Positions 7,767-16,368 of a stretch of DNA of 64,000 bases are shown piece by piece. The position numbers and the translations under genes were made by a program. Under the pieces are notes generated by a model, which saw only the letters and a program-made list of their open reading frames with translations, did no database searches and was not told the origin of the DNA. Positions within the stretch are counted from its first letter, which is position 1. Every line of letters starts with the position of its first letter. Source of the stretch: an uncultured Anaeroplasmataceae bacterium (lineage in GTDB: Bacteria > Bacillota_I > Bacilli_A > Acholeplasmatales > Anaeroplasmataceae); the NCBI GenBank assembly GCA_910579215.1, contig CAJTTN010000001.1, forward strand, positions 248,001-312,000, read 5' to 3'.

Positions 7767-9552
7767 AATCAACAAAAGAGGTAGCAAATTGACTATTATA
7801 GAGATCAGCATAAAACCCTCTTTTTTCAATGAGCTGTTCATGATTTCCTTGTTCAATAATATTTCCATCCTTTAATACAAGGATAATATCAGCATTCTTA
7901 ATTGTAGAAAGACGATGAGCAATAACAAAGGATGTTCTACCAGCAGTAAGCTTATCCATAGCCTTTTGAATAAGTTCTTCTGTTCTTGTATCCACACTAG
8001 AGGTAGCCTCATCTAAAATTAGCATAGGGGAATTTTCCACCATCGCACGTGCAATCGTTAAGAGCTGCTTTTGTCCAGCAGATATATTTGCAGTTTCATC
8101 AAAAATATAATCCAATCCACCAGGCAAAGAATTAACAAAATGATCCATATGACATGCCTTTAAGCACCTCATTATATCCTCATCTGTTGCAGATTGATTT
8201 CCATAGCGAAGATTATCACGCAGTGTTCCTTCAAATAACCAAGTATCCTGAAGAACCATTCCAAACAATGCAGCAACATTTGCTCGAGTTAAATCCTTTG
8301 TAGATATAGAATCAATCGTAATTTTACCTGAATTTACCTCGTAGAAACGCATAAGCAGATTTACTAATGTTGTCTTTCCAGCTCCCGTAGGACCAACAAT
8401 CGCTACTTTCATACCAGCTTGAACATCACAAGAAAAATCAAATATGATTTGTTTATCCTCATAATAGCCAAAATTAACATGCTCAAATTGAACATTACCT
8501 TTAACAGCTGCTTTATCTAACTTCACTAATTCAGTATCCTTAGAAAGCTCTGCTTCTTCTAAAAATTCAAAAATTCGCTCGCTTGCTGCTGCACAGGATT
8601 GCAATACATTCGCAATTTGACCAATCGTTTGTAAAGGCTGATTAGCCATACGAGAATACTGGATAAACATTTGAATAAATTCAACTCCTGCAAGACCACT
8701 GATAACTAAAATTCCTCCTAAAAAGCAAATCGTTATATAGGAAGCATTTCCAATAAATCCCATAATTGGCATCATCAATCCTGATGCAAATTGACTTTTC
8801 CATGCACTGTTTTTTAAATTGGTATTACATTGATCAAAGGCTTCATAAAGCTTCTGTTCCTGATGAAAGGCTATAATTACCTGATGTCCTGAATATGCTT
8901 CTTCAATATGGGCATTCAATTCTCCTAAGGATCTTTGCTGAGATCGGAAATATTTTTGAGAATTCTTAACTATAAGTATTAGTGCTACTAAGGAAAGTGG
9001 TATAGAAACAACACAAATGAATGCCATTTGCCATGAAATGGTAAACATCATAACAAATACTCCAATAAGTAAAATTACAGAAGAAAAGGTACTAACTAGG
9101 CTTTGGTTTAAATTTTGACTGATACTATCAACATCATTAGTAACTCTAGATAATAAGTCACCATAGGAGGATTGATCAAAATACTTTAAAGGTACACGAT
9201 TAATTTTTTCAGATATATCCTTTCTAAGTCGATAGGAAATCTTTTGGGTAACTCCTGTTAATAAGAAGGAAGCAATATAGTTACCAAAGGCTGAACAGCT
9301 ATATATACAAATCAGCATGACACCCAATTTGAAAATATATGTAAAATCAATGGCTAGTCCTGCAACCTTTTTTTGGCATTCCTTTGTAATTTCACCTAAA
9401 AGCTTTGGACCAAATAGGGAGCCTAATGCTCCAATGATGGATAAAAGAATTGCAAATCCTATAACTACAATATAGGGTTTCATATAAGGAAGTAATTTAG
9501 CTAAGCCCTTTTTTAAGCTTTTAGGCTTTCCATGCATCTGTTGTTTAGGCAC
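7765..9552 (-). CDS. ABC exporter subunit, catalytically canonical half (pair 1)
   Basis: A membrane-NBD half-transporter of the multidrug/lipid exporter type: six membrane helices (about residues 20-320), then a nucleotide-binding domain with Walker A GPTGAGKTT, signature SAGQKQ and Walker B LILDEATSSVD with the catalytic Glu. It pairs with the 9545-11335 subunit, which lacks that Glu, giving a heterodimeric exporter like BmrC/BmrD or LmrC/LmrD. I chose GTG at 9552 with AAAGGAGG nine bases upstream; a longer frame from 9606 has no ribosome site. It overlaps the partner gene by 8 bases. Regulated by the MarR gene upstream. Substrate probably amphipathic compounds; not shown. Confidence 0.9.
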   Translation of the reverse strand: MPKQQMHGKPKSLKKGLAKLLPYMKPYIVVIGFAILLSIIGALGSLFGPKLLGEITKECQKKVAGLAIDFTYIFKLGVMLICIYSCSAFGNYIASFLLTGVTQKISYRLRKDISEKINRVPLKYFDQSSYGDLLSRVTNDVDSISQNLNQSLVSTFSSVILLIGVFVMMFTISWQMAFICVVSIPLSLVALILIVKNSQKYFRSQQRSLGELNAHIEEAYSGHQVIIAFHQEQKLYEAFDQCNTNLKNSAWKSQFASGLMMPIMGFIGNASYITICFLGGILVISGLAGVEFIQMFIQYSRMANQPLQTIGQIANVLQSCAAASERIFEFLEEAELSKDTELVKLDKAAVKGNVQFEHVNFGYYEDKQIIFDFSCDVQAGMKVAIVGPTGAGKTTLVNLLMRFYEVNSGKITIDSISTKDLTRANVAALFGMVLQDTWLFEGTLRDNLRYGNQSATDEDIMRCLKACHMDHFVNSLPGGLDYIFDETANISAGQKQLLTIARAMVENSPMLILDEATSSVDTRTEELIQKAMDKLTAGRTSFVIAHRLSTIKNADIILVLKDGNIIEQGNHEQLIEKRGFYADLYNSQFATSFVD

Positions 9553-11335
9553 GATCCATCTCCTCCTTTGATACCTGAGAGTAAGCAATTTCTTGATAAA
9601 CCTCACAATTTTTTATTAGCTCTTTGTGTGTTCCAGCTCCCACAATTTTTCCATGCTCTAAAACTAAAATTAAATCAGCATCCATAATTGTTCCAATTCT
9701 TTGTGCTACAATAATCTTAGTAGGATGATATTCTAATGATTTTAAATTTTCTCTTAAAATCCTATCTGTTTTAAAATCTAAGGCTGAAAAGGAATCATCA
9801 AAAACGATAATCTCTGCCTTTTTTATAATTGCTCTTGCAATGGAAAGTCTTTGCTTTTGACCTCCAGAAAAATTTGAACCGCCTTGTGCAACCATTTGAT
9901 CTAAGCCCTCTGGATGCTTCATTACAAAGTCCTTGGCCATAGCAAGCTGTAAGGCCTCTAGCATCTCTTCTTCTGTAGCATCCTCTTTGCCATAGGCTAA
10001 ATTAGAGCGAATGGTTCCCTTAAATAAAAGTGCCTTTTGCGAAATAAAAGCAATTTTATCTCGCAAATCCTTCAAATCATAATCTCGAACATCAATACCA
10101 TCTAGCAAAACTGCACCACTAGTAACATCAAAAAATCTAGGCAATAAATTTATGATAGAGGTTTTTCCACTACCTGTGGAGCCAATGATAGCAATGGTTT
10201 GTCCTTGTTCAGCTTTAAAGCTAATATGGTCTAAAACATTTTCGCTGGTATTGGGATAGCTAAAGCTCACATCCTCATACACGATTTGCCCCTTTAAAGT
10301 CTCTTTAGGCTGCAAAGGATGTTCTTTATTCTTTAAGCTAGGCTCAACAATTAATACCTCTTTTATTCTTTTTGCAGAAACTAACCCTCTTGGAACCATA
10401 ATAAAAATCATAATAAGCTGCATAAAAGCCATTACTATCATCATTGTAATTTGCTGAAAACCAAATACACTTCCTAAAAATAAAGGATTCTCATCTATGA
10501 GATAGGCTCCTACCCACAAGATGGCAAGACTAGTACCATTCATAATTAGCATCATGCCAGGCATCATAAGGTTTAATACACGATTAACAAAGATGTTTGT
10601 CTTAGAAACAGATTGATTAACTTCATCAAATTTATTTTCTTGATAATCCTCTGCAACATTAGCTCTTACAACTCGTATTCCTGTTAAATTTTCTCTAGTT
10701 ACAAGGTTAAGACGGTCTGTAAGCTCCTGTATACGCTTAAATTTTGGTAATACAATCAAAAATAAGCTGATTACAAGCAGAGATAGGGATACTACCGCAA
10801 TAACTACAATTAAGTTTAAACTACTACTGGATTCAATTTTCCCAGCCTTAAGAATACCTAAAATAGCCATTGTAGGTGCTGAAATTGCCATACGAAGTGT
10901 CATTATCACTACCATTTGCACCTGTGTAATATCATTTGTTGTTCTCGTGATAAGAGATGCTGTAGAAAAATTATCTATTTCACTTATAGAAAATTTTTGT
11001 ATATGTGTATACATTTCTTTTCTTATATTATAAGAAAATTTTGCAGCAATTCTACTAGCTAAAAAGCATACAACTATAGAAGAAAGTAGGGAGATAGCTG
11101 CAAATCCAAACATCTCAAGGCCATTCTTCATAACGCCATCCATACAAGATTTTTTTAATTCTTCTGTCATCGTTCCTGTTTGCTTGGCTGCCTCTGCAAT
11201 ACTAGCATGATTTAATATATTTGTTAATCTTGTAGGTAACTCTAAATCACAATATACCTGTAATATTACTAAGCCTATTACAAAGCAAATTAAAACATAT
11301 GCCCATTTATCTAAGCATTTTAATAATCTAATCAT
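9545..11335 (-). CDS. ABC exporter subunit, degenerate-site half (pair 1)
   Basis: Six N-terminal membrane helices and a C-terminal ATPase domain: Walker A GSTGSGKTS, signature FSGGQKQ, Walker B IIVFDDSFSALD. The Glu after Walker B is replaced by Asp, marking this as the half contributing the low-activity site of a heterodimeric exporter. Start taken at ATG 11335 with GGAGG six bases upstream; the ATG two codons earlier abuts the Shine-Dalgarno. It overlaps the MarR gene by 8 bases, so regulator and both subunits form one operon. Confidence 0.9.
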   Translation of the reverse strand: MIRLLKCLDKWAYVLICFVIGLVILQVYCDLELPTRLTNILNHASIAEAAKQTGTMTEELKKSCMDGVMKNGLEMFGFAAISLLSSIVVCFLASRIAAKFSYNIRKEMYTHIQKFSISEIDNFSTASLITRTTNDITQVQMVVIMTLRMAISAPTMAILGILKAGKIESSSSLNLIVVIAVVSLSLLVISLFLIVLPKFKRIQELTDRLNLVTRENLTGIRVVRANVAEDYQENKFDEVNQSVSKTNIFVNRVLNLMMPGMMLIMNGTSLAILWVGAYLIDENPLFLGSVFGFQQITMMIVMAFMQLIMIFIMVPRGLVSAKRIKEVLIVEPSLKNKEHPLQPKETLKGQIVYEDVSFSYPNTSENVLDHISFKAEQGQTIAIIGSTGSGKTSIINLLPRFFDVTSGAVLLDGIDVRDYDLKDLRDKIAFISQKALLFKGTIRSNLAYGKEDATEEEMLEALQLAMAKDFVMKHPEGLDQMVAQGGSNFSGGQKQRLSIARAIIKKAEIIVFDDSFSALDFKTDRILRENLKSLEYHPTKIIVAQRIGTIMDADLILVLEHGKIVGAGTHKELIKNCEVYQEIAYSQVSKEEMDRA

Positions 11336-11765
11336 ATTCATCCTCCAAAAATTGCAGGGTAATATCTAATATCTTAATTAAGTGTTCCCGCTCTGCACCT
11401 AAAGCCCTTAGATAATCTGATACTCTTTTTTCCTGTCTTGCAAACAACTCTTCATATTTCATTTTTGTTTCCTCCGTTAAGCGGTAATATTTAATTCGCT
11501 TATCCTTAGGATCCATATGCTTATTTATCAAACGCTTAGATTCTAAAGCATCTAACTTATGCATAACTGCTGGAATAGATACTTCAAAGCATTTGGCTAG
11601 GGAAGAAGCCTTTACCTCTTCCTTATTCTTATTAGCATTGTAAATGAAATTTAAAATTTCAAATTCTATCCTTGTCATTCCTGACTTCAATAGAATTTCA
11701 TTAGTTCTGACAATAAACTTATTTTTTATAGCTCGTAATTGCTGATTAATTTCTTGATCTAACAT
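11328..11765 (-). CDS. MarR-family transcriptional regulator
   Basis: A 145-residue winged-helix protein: dimerisation helices at both ends and a DNA-binding core SSLAKCFEVSIPAVMHKLDALESKRLI followed by the basic wing DPKDKRIKYYRLT. MarR proteins usually repress their own operon until a ligand binds. It is the first gene of the ABC exporter operon and has a promoter and palindromes directly upstream (11782-11841), so it probably controls the exporter in response to a transported compound. Confidence 0.9.
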   Translation of the reverse strand: MLDQEINQQLRAIKNKFIVRTNEILLKSGMTRIEFEILNFIYNANKNKEEVKASSLAKCFEVSIPAVMHKLDALESKRLINKHMDPKDKRIKYYRLTEETKMKYEELFARQEKRVSDYLRALGAEREHLIKILDITLQFLEDEYD

Positions 11766-11781
11766 ATCCTCACTCCTAAAT

Positions 11782-11841
11782 ACTTTACAAAATAAAGTTT
11801 ATCTAGTTAACTATTATAAGGCATTTAAATTGATTTATCAA
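11782..11841 (-). promoter_or_regulatory. MarR-ABC operon promoter with palindromes
   Basis: On the minus strand TTGATA (plus 11836-11841), 17 bases, TATAAT (plus 11813-11818). Just downstream are two palindromes, TAGTTAACTA (11804-11813) touching the -10 box and ACTTTACAAAATAAAGT (11782-11798, 6-base arms). Either could be the MarR operator; both lie where binding would block initiation. Confidence 0.65.
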
Positions 11842-12910
11842 TCCCTTTTTCTATAGTTTGTGATTGTTTTTTCAATCTATAAGCAACTACTCTTTCAAAT
11901 ATAAGATAGACAATAAAGCTGATTAGCATTAAAAAATAATAGGTAATAAAGCGCCAAATCAACAAGCCTGAGGTGGCTAAGGAAGCACTTAAAATCGGTA
12001 GAACTGAAACAAAGAGGGTTCTAAAGGCAAATTCTATCCCTCCTGTAGCACCAGGTGTGGGAATAAAGCATGTCATAGCTACAGAGAAGGTCGTCATTGC
12101 TGTAATTAATGGAAGCTGGTTAAGTTCAACCTCTATACCTAAAGCATGTAATATAAAGAAAGGAATCATATAATAGCATAATAGTCCTATTAGCTTTAGA
12201 CAAATACAAAAAATAAATTTTATCTTTTGGGCTAATAGCGCATGAAAGGTATCCTGTGCACCTTTACAATATTCTGCAAAGGAACTTTCAAAAGAAAGTA
12301 ACTTATCCTTAAAAATTTTGCGATGAATGATCCAGCTTACAAAACGTATCAGCCAATTTCTTAGCGTCTTAGATAATCCCACAGAACAAAATAAAGCTAA
12401 GATTAGGCAATTAATACCCAAGCCAACACCTATCATAACCTGCAAATACACTGTACCTTTCGTTAATTCCTCATAAAAAAATAGAGAGCTTAAGCATAGT
12501 ATTACTAACGAAGTTTGTGTAATAACAAAATTCATTAATATAATTCCTGAGGACCTCTGCAAATCGACTCCAATCTTCCGATATGCATAAATTTGGAAGG
12601 GTTGTCCACCAGAGGCAAAGGGAGTAATCCCATTAAAAAAATATTCCATAGAGCCAATCATAGCTGAATCGATATAGGAAATACTTTTTTCTGTTTTTGA
12701 TTTGCCTAAAAAATAGAGGGGCAAAGGATAAAAAATCATATAAAGAAATAGAAATAAAAAGCCAAAACAAAGCCATGGCACATTTATATTTTTAAGTACT
12801 TTAGCAATTTCTTGAATATCACTTAAAGAGCAAATGACAATAATAACAACAATTGTCAATACTAAAAATATAAGTAATTTAGGTAATATTTTTTTAATAT
12901 TATGATTCAT
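11825..12910 (-). CDS. Flippase-like integral membrane protein (LPG-synthase TM / UPF0104 family)
   Basis: A 361-residue polytopic protein with about eight membrane helices and the two family signatures: GGQPFQIYAYRKIGV near residue 105 and FIPTPGATGGIEFAF near 285. These belong to the YbhN/MprF-type flippase-like domain, linked to moving lipids or lipid-linked molecules across the membrane. No lysyltransferase domain is attached, so lysyl-phosphatidylglycerol synthesis is not implied. Precise substrate unknown. A clear GGAGG precedes ATG. The gene stands alone upstream of the MarR promoter. Confidence 0.82.
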   Translation of the reverse strand: MNHNIKKILPKLLIFLVLTIVVIIVICSLSDIQEIAKVLKNINVPWLCFGFLFLFLYMIFYPLPLYFLGKSKTEKSISYIDSAMIGSMEYFFNGITPFASGGQPFQIYAYRKIGVDLQRSSGIILMNFVITQTSLVILCLSSLFFYEELTKGTVYLQVMIGVGLGINCLILALFCSVGLSKTLRNWLIRFVSWIIHRKIFKDKLLSFESSFAEYCKGAQDTFHALLAQKIKFIFCICLKLIGLLCYYMIPFFILHALGIEVELNQLPLITAMTTFSVAMTCFIPTPGATGGIEFAFRTLFVSVLPILSASLATSGLLIWRFITYYFLMLISFIVYLIFERVVAYRLKKQSQTIEKGIDKSI

Positions 12911-12936
12911 TAGGCTTTCCTCCTTTCAAAAAGAGA

Positions 12937-12955
12937 AGGCTTCCTAAAGAAGCCT
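12937..12955 (-). terminator. Terminator after the first degV gene
   Basis: Hairpin AGGCTTC/GAAGCCT (12937-12943 and 12949-12955) with a T-rich minus-strand tail. Confidence 0.7.
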
Positions 12956-12957
12956 GT

Positions 12958-13842
12958 TTATGCATCATATTTACGAATAAAAGCAATTCCTATAGGATAA
13001 GGTCCTGTATGTACAGCTATGGTTGCACCTATTTGGTCAAACAATTCTACTTTTTTACCAAATATCTCTTCAAACTTTTTAGCAAATTCCATACCTTCTT
13101 CTAAGGAGTTCCCATACCCAACAACAATAAGATAATCCTCTAGGCTCAAATTATGCTTATGCAAGGTGGATTTAAATTTATCAAAAATCTTCATAATTGC
13201 ACGTTTTCTAGAAAGGGCTATACCACCAGATTGTATTTCCCCATCCTTTTGAACAATTAAAGGTGTGACTTTTAAAATATTTCCTACAATGGCAGTAAGC
13301 TTCCCTATTCTTCCACCATGCTGTAAATAAGATAAGCCATTGATAGTGAAATAGCTTCTTCCCGTCACTTTAATCTCTTCAATTTTTGATAATACCTCAT
13401 CTAGGGTAAGACCATTTTCTCTCATTCTTGCAATTTCTCTTACCAATAATCCCTGTGTACAGGAATTAACCGTAGAATCTACTACTTCTACTCTAGCGTC
13501 TGGGTGCTCCTCTAAAAACATATCCCTTGCCATTAAAGCTGAATTTAAGGAGCCACTAAATTTTTTAGAAATCGTAATACATAAAATATTCTTATTCAAC
13601 TCAAAGGCCTTTTGGAATTCTTGGCAGTAATCCTCTGCCGTAGGCATAGAGGTTTTAGGAAATACTCCTGGGTTATCCATGAGCTTTTGATAAAACTCCT
13701 GCACCTGAAAATCCACTTTTTCCTTTAAATAAGATTCTTCATCATAAGCAACATAAAAAGGTACAACTCGAATCCCTAGTTTTGATACTGCTTCATCAGA
13801 TAAATCGCAGGATCCATCAGAAATAATTTCAAAATCTTTCAT
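12958..13842 (-). CDS. DegV family fatty-acid-binding protein
   Basis: A 294-residue DegV/FakB-type protein. It opens with the family strand FEIISDGSCDLSDEAV, and has a KTSMPTAEDYCQ loop, ITISKKFSGSLNSA and GRIGKLTAIVGNILKVTPL, the residues that line the acyl pocket. Members bind a fatty acid and present it to FakA kinase for phosphorylation and entry into phospholipid synthesis. No FakA gene is in the window. A second DegV paralogue is at 20950-21801, so the two may differ in acyl-chain preference. Confidence 0.93.
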   Translation of the reverse strand: MKDFEIISDGSCDLSDEAVSKLGIRVVPFYVAYDEESYLKEKVDFQVQEFYQKLMDNPGVFPKTSMPTAEDYCQEFQKAFELNKNILCITISKKFSGSLNSALMARDMFLEEHPDARVEVVDSTVNSCTQGLLVREIARMRENGLTLDEVLSKIEEIKVTGRSYFTINGLSYLQHGGRIGKLTAIVGNILKVTPLIVQKDGEIQSGGIALSRKRAIMKIFDKFKSTLHKHNLSLEDYLIVVGYGNSLEEGMEFAKKFEEIFGKKVELFDQIGATIAVHTGPYPIGIAFIRKYDA

Positions 13843-13909
13843 TCTATCTTCCTCCTAGGTGTACTCATTATATCATATTGGTTCTTCATTTAAAAGCCTA
13901 AAACTATAT

Positions 13910-14560
13910 TTAGCCACGAAATTCCACACCTTCTAGGCTCTGTAAATACGTATTATCACGCAAACTACTTGATAAAACGATTATTTTATTTAAATTCATA
14001 CATTGATGAAATGTATATTCTGCCACATTTTTGCAAGTTTCTGGAAGAGTTATACACTCAACTGCTGTAAAAGAAAATGCATAGCTACCTATAGTTTTTG
14101 TACTTGTTAAAGATATTTCTTTCAAATTCTTACAGCCAATAAAGGTTCCTCCCATCACATCTTCTATCTTCAGTTCTATTTTTTTCAATGATATACAATT
14201 TTCAAAGGCATTTCTTCCAATACTTTCGACATTTTCTAAATTGATGCTTTCTAGTTTTGTACAATTTAGGAATGTCATGCGTTCAATCACCTTTATATTT
14301 TTTCCTAGATCAATTCTTTTGATTCCTGTTTTATCCATAAAAGTACGAGAAAGAATTTTAGTAACTGGCTTAGAGTTTTTTTCATCAGAAATCGTATAGG
14401 AAGAAGCATTTCCATAGACTCTATCAACATAATAGGAATCTGTAGCTGCATCATATGTATAATGTAGTCTTGGAATATTAAAATATAAAATTAAAAAAAG
14501 AAGTAAAGCTACAGTAGAGCCAATAGATATTGCCAATATCAGTATATTCTTCTTTTTCAA
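13910..14560 (-). CDS. Membrane-anchored leucine-rich-repeat (BspA-like) protein
   Basis: A 216-residue protein with one N-terminal membrane helix (residues 5-30) and an outward C-terminal domain of BspA-type LRR_5 repeats: IKVIERMTFLNCTKLESINL, then repeats ending SIGRNAFENCISLKKIEL, GTFIGCKNLKEISL and SYAFSFTAVECITL, each about 23 residues. Such repeats usually mediate surface binding. It starts 17 bases after the ABC gene 14578-16368 with no terminator between, so it is probably made together with that exporter. Confidence 0.8.
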   Translation of the reverse strand: MKKKNILILAISIGSTVALLLFLILYFNIPRLHYTYDAATDSYYVDRVYGNASSYTISDEKNSKPVTKILSRTFMDKTGIKRIDLGKNIKVIERMTFLNCTKLESINLENVESIGRNAFENCISLKKIELKIEDVMGGTFIGCKNLKEISLTSTKTIGSYAFSFTAVECITLPETCKNVAEYTFHQCMNLNKIIVLSSSLRDNTYLQSLEGVEFRG

Positions 14561-14577
14561 TTTAAATTCCCCCTTTC

Positions 14578-16368
14578 CTAAGAATCCATATGTTTATATT
14601 GTAACTCATAGAGATGATAATATAAACCCTTTTTCGCTAAAAGCTCTTGATGGTTTCCAGATTCCATAATTTTTCCTTTATGTAAAACAATAATATTATC
14701 CGCATGTTGCACAGTAGATAATCTATGTGCAACAATGAGCATTGTTCCTACATTCATCATCTTTTCTAAGGAATCCTGAATTAGCACCTCTGTTTCTGTA
14801 TCAATATTAGCTGTTGCTTCATCTAAAATCATTATATTGGGCTTATGAAGAATTGTTCTTGCAAAGCTTAAAAGCTGTCGTTGTCCAGAAGAAAAATTAT
14901 TCCCTCTTTCTAAAACCTCATACTCATACCCATTAGGTAGCTTTTCTATAAAGGATGAGGCATTTACATAGCGACAGGCTTCCACAATTTCATCCGTGGT
15001 AAAGCTATCATCTCTTAAGGTAATATTGGAGCGTATCGTCCCACTAAATAAGAAGACATCCTGAAGCATCTGTCCAATATGCTTTCTTAAGCTTTCTAAA
15101 GCAATGTCCTTCACATCAATTCCATCAATTCGAATCGTTCCCTTTTGAATTTCGTAATTGCGAACAATTAAGGCTAAAATTGTTGTTTTCCCTGCTCCTG
15201 TTGCGCCAACAAAGGCTACAGTTTGTTTAGGATAAATTGTAAAGCTGACATCCTTTAAAATCCAATTCTCCTCATTATAAGCAAACCAAACATGATCAAA
15301 TTCTATTTTTCCTTCTATCTGTGTTAGCTCAATCGCATCCTCTTTATCTAAAATTTGTGCCTTCATATCTAAAATCTCAAAAATACGCTCAGAAGAAGCA
15401 AAAGCCGATTGTAACTGATTAAATTGATCTGCAAGCTGTTGTATAGGATTAAAGAATTGCCCATTATATTGATAAAACTTTACTAAATCCTTAGCAAGTA
15501 ATCGCTCTTCTAATACCATATAAAAGCCATTATATAAAAGTATAATATGGCACAAAACATATAGAACATATATAGCAGGCCTAAAAACACCAAAAATTAA
15601 AACCTCACGGATACTATTTCTTTTTAAATCTGTATTTCGCAATAGAAATTCTTTTTCCTTCTTATCCTCTTGATTAAATATTTGTGTGATTTTCATACCA
15701 CTTAAATTTTCTGATAAAAAAGCATTCATATTGGAAACACAGCCACGTACCTTTCTGTATTGCTTTCTTGAAAGCTTGTTAAAGACAATTGTCATGATTA
15801 CTAAAAATGGAATAACACATAGGATATAAAGCGTTAAAATAGGAGAAATAATCAGCATCATGATAAAAACAAATAGAATAGTTAAAATATATCTAATCAA
15901 ATTTACAATTACATTGGTATATAGCTCATTTACCATATTCACATCTGAGGTTACTCTAGTTACTAGCTTTCCTACGGGAGTCGCATAAATTTGGGCAATC
16001 GCTAAGCCTTCTATTTTAACAAATACTTCTTTTCGTATTTCCAAGACAATACGCTGTCCTGCCTTCTGTAAAAGCATTGAATTAAAATAATTGAGAAAGG
16101 CTGCCCCTATGATCACACATCCATAAATGGATAAAAGAATAATTGTAAATTTTATTTTATAATCATTCGTCAAATCAGCATTTCCTAAAACACCAATCAG
16201 CTCCCCCTCTAAATATGCAGGGGTAAGATCAATAGCTACAAGAATTGCTGTAAAAAGTAAAGATATAATGAAAGCCCAACGGACACGCTTAGCATATTTA
16301 AGAAGTCTAACTAGAACTGTACGATCCTTATAGGTACGAATATTTTTATTGTCATCAAACTTTTGCAT
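14578..16368 (-). CDS. ABC exporter subunit, catalytically canonical half (pair 2)
   Basis: A 596-residue half-transporter with six membrane helices in the first ~320 residues and an ATPase domain carrying Walker A GATGAGKTT, an altered signature FSSGQRQ and Walker B IMILDEATANID with the catalytic Glu. Its partner is the 16368-18152 product, whose stop codon overlaps this start in a TAATG junction. GGAGG stands before ATG. Unlike pairs 1 and 3 it has no MarR regulator; it belongs to a longer run starting at queH and continuing into the LRR protein. Confidence 0.9.
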   Translation of the reverse strand: MQKFDDNKNIRTYKDRTVLVRLLKYAKRVRWAFIISLLFTAILVAIDLTPAYLEGELIGVLGNADLTNDYKIKFTIILLSIYGCVIIGAAFLNYFNSMLLQKAGQRIVLEIRKEVFVKIEGLAIAQIYATPVGKLVTRVTSDVNMVNELYTNVIVNLIRYILTILFVFIMMLIISPILTLYILCVIPFLVIMTIVFNKLSRKQYRKVRGCVSNMNAFLSENLSGMKITQIFNQEDKKEKEFLLRNTDLKRNSIREVLIFGVFRPAIYVLYVLCHIILLYNGFYMVLEERLLAKDLVKFYQYNGQFFNPIQQLADQFNQLQSAFASSERIFEILDMKAQILDKEDAIELTQIEGKIEFDHVWFAYNEENWILKDVSFTIYPKQTVAFVGATGAGKTTILALIVRNYEIQKGTIRIDGIDVKDIALESLRKHIGQMLQDVFLFSGTIRSNITLRDDSFTTDEIVEACRYVNASSFIEKLPNGYEYEVLERGNNFSSGQRQLLSFARTILHKPNIMILDEATANIDTETEVLIQDSLEKMMNVGTMLIVAHRLSTVQHADNIIVLHKGKIMESGNHQELLAKKGLYYHLYELQYKHMDS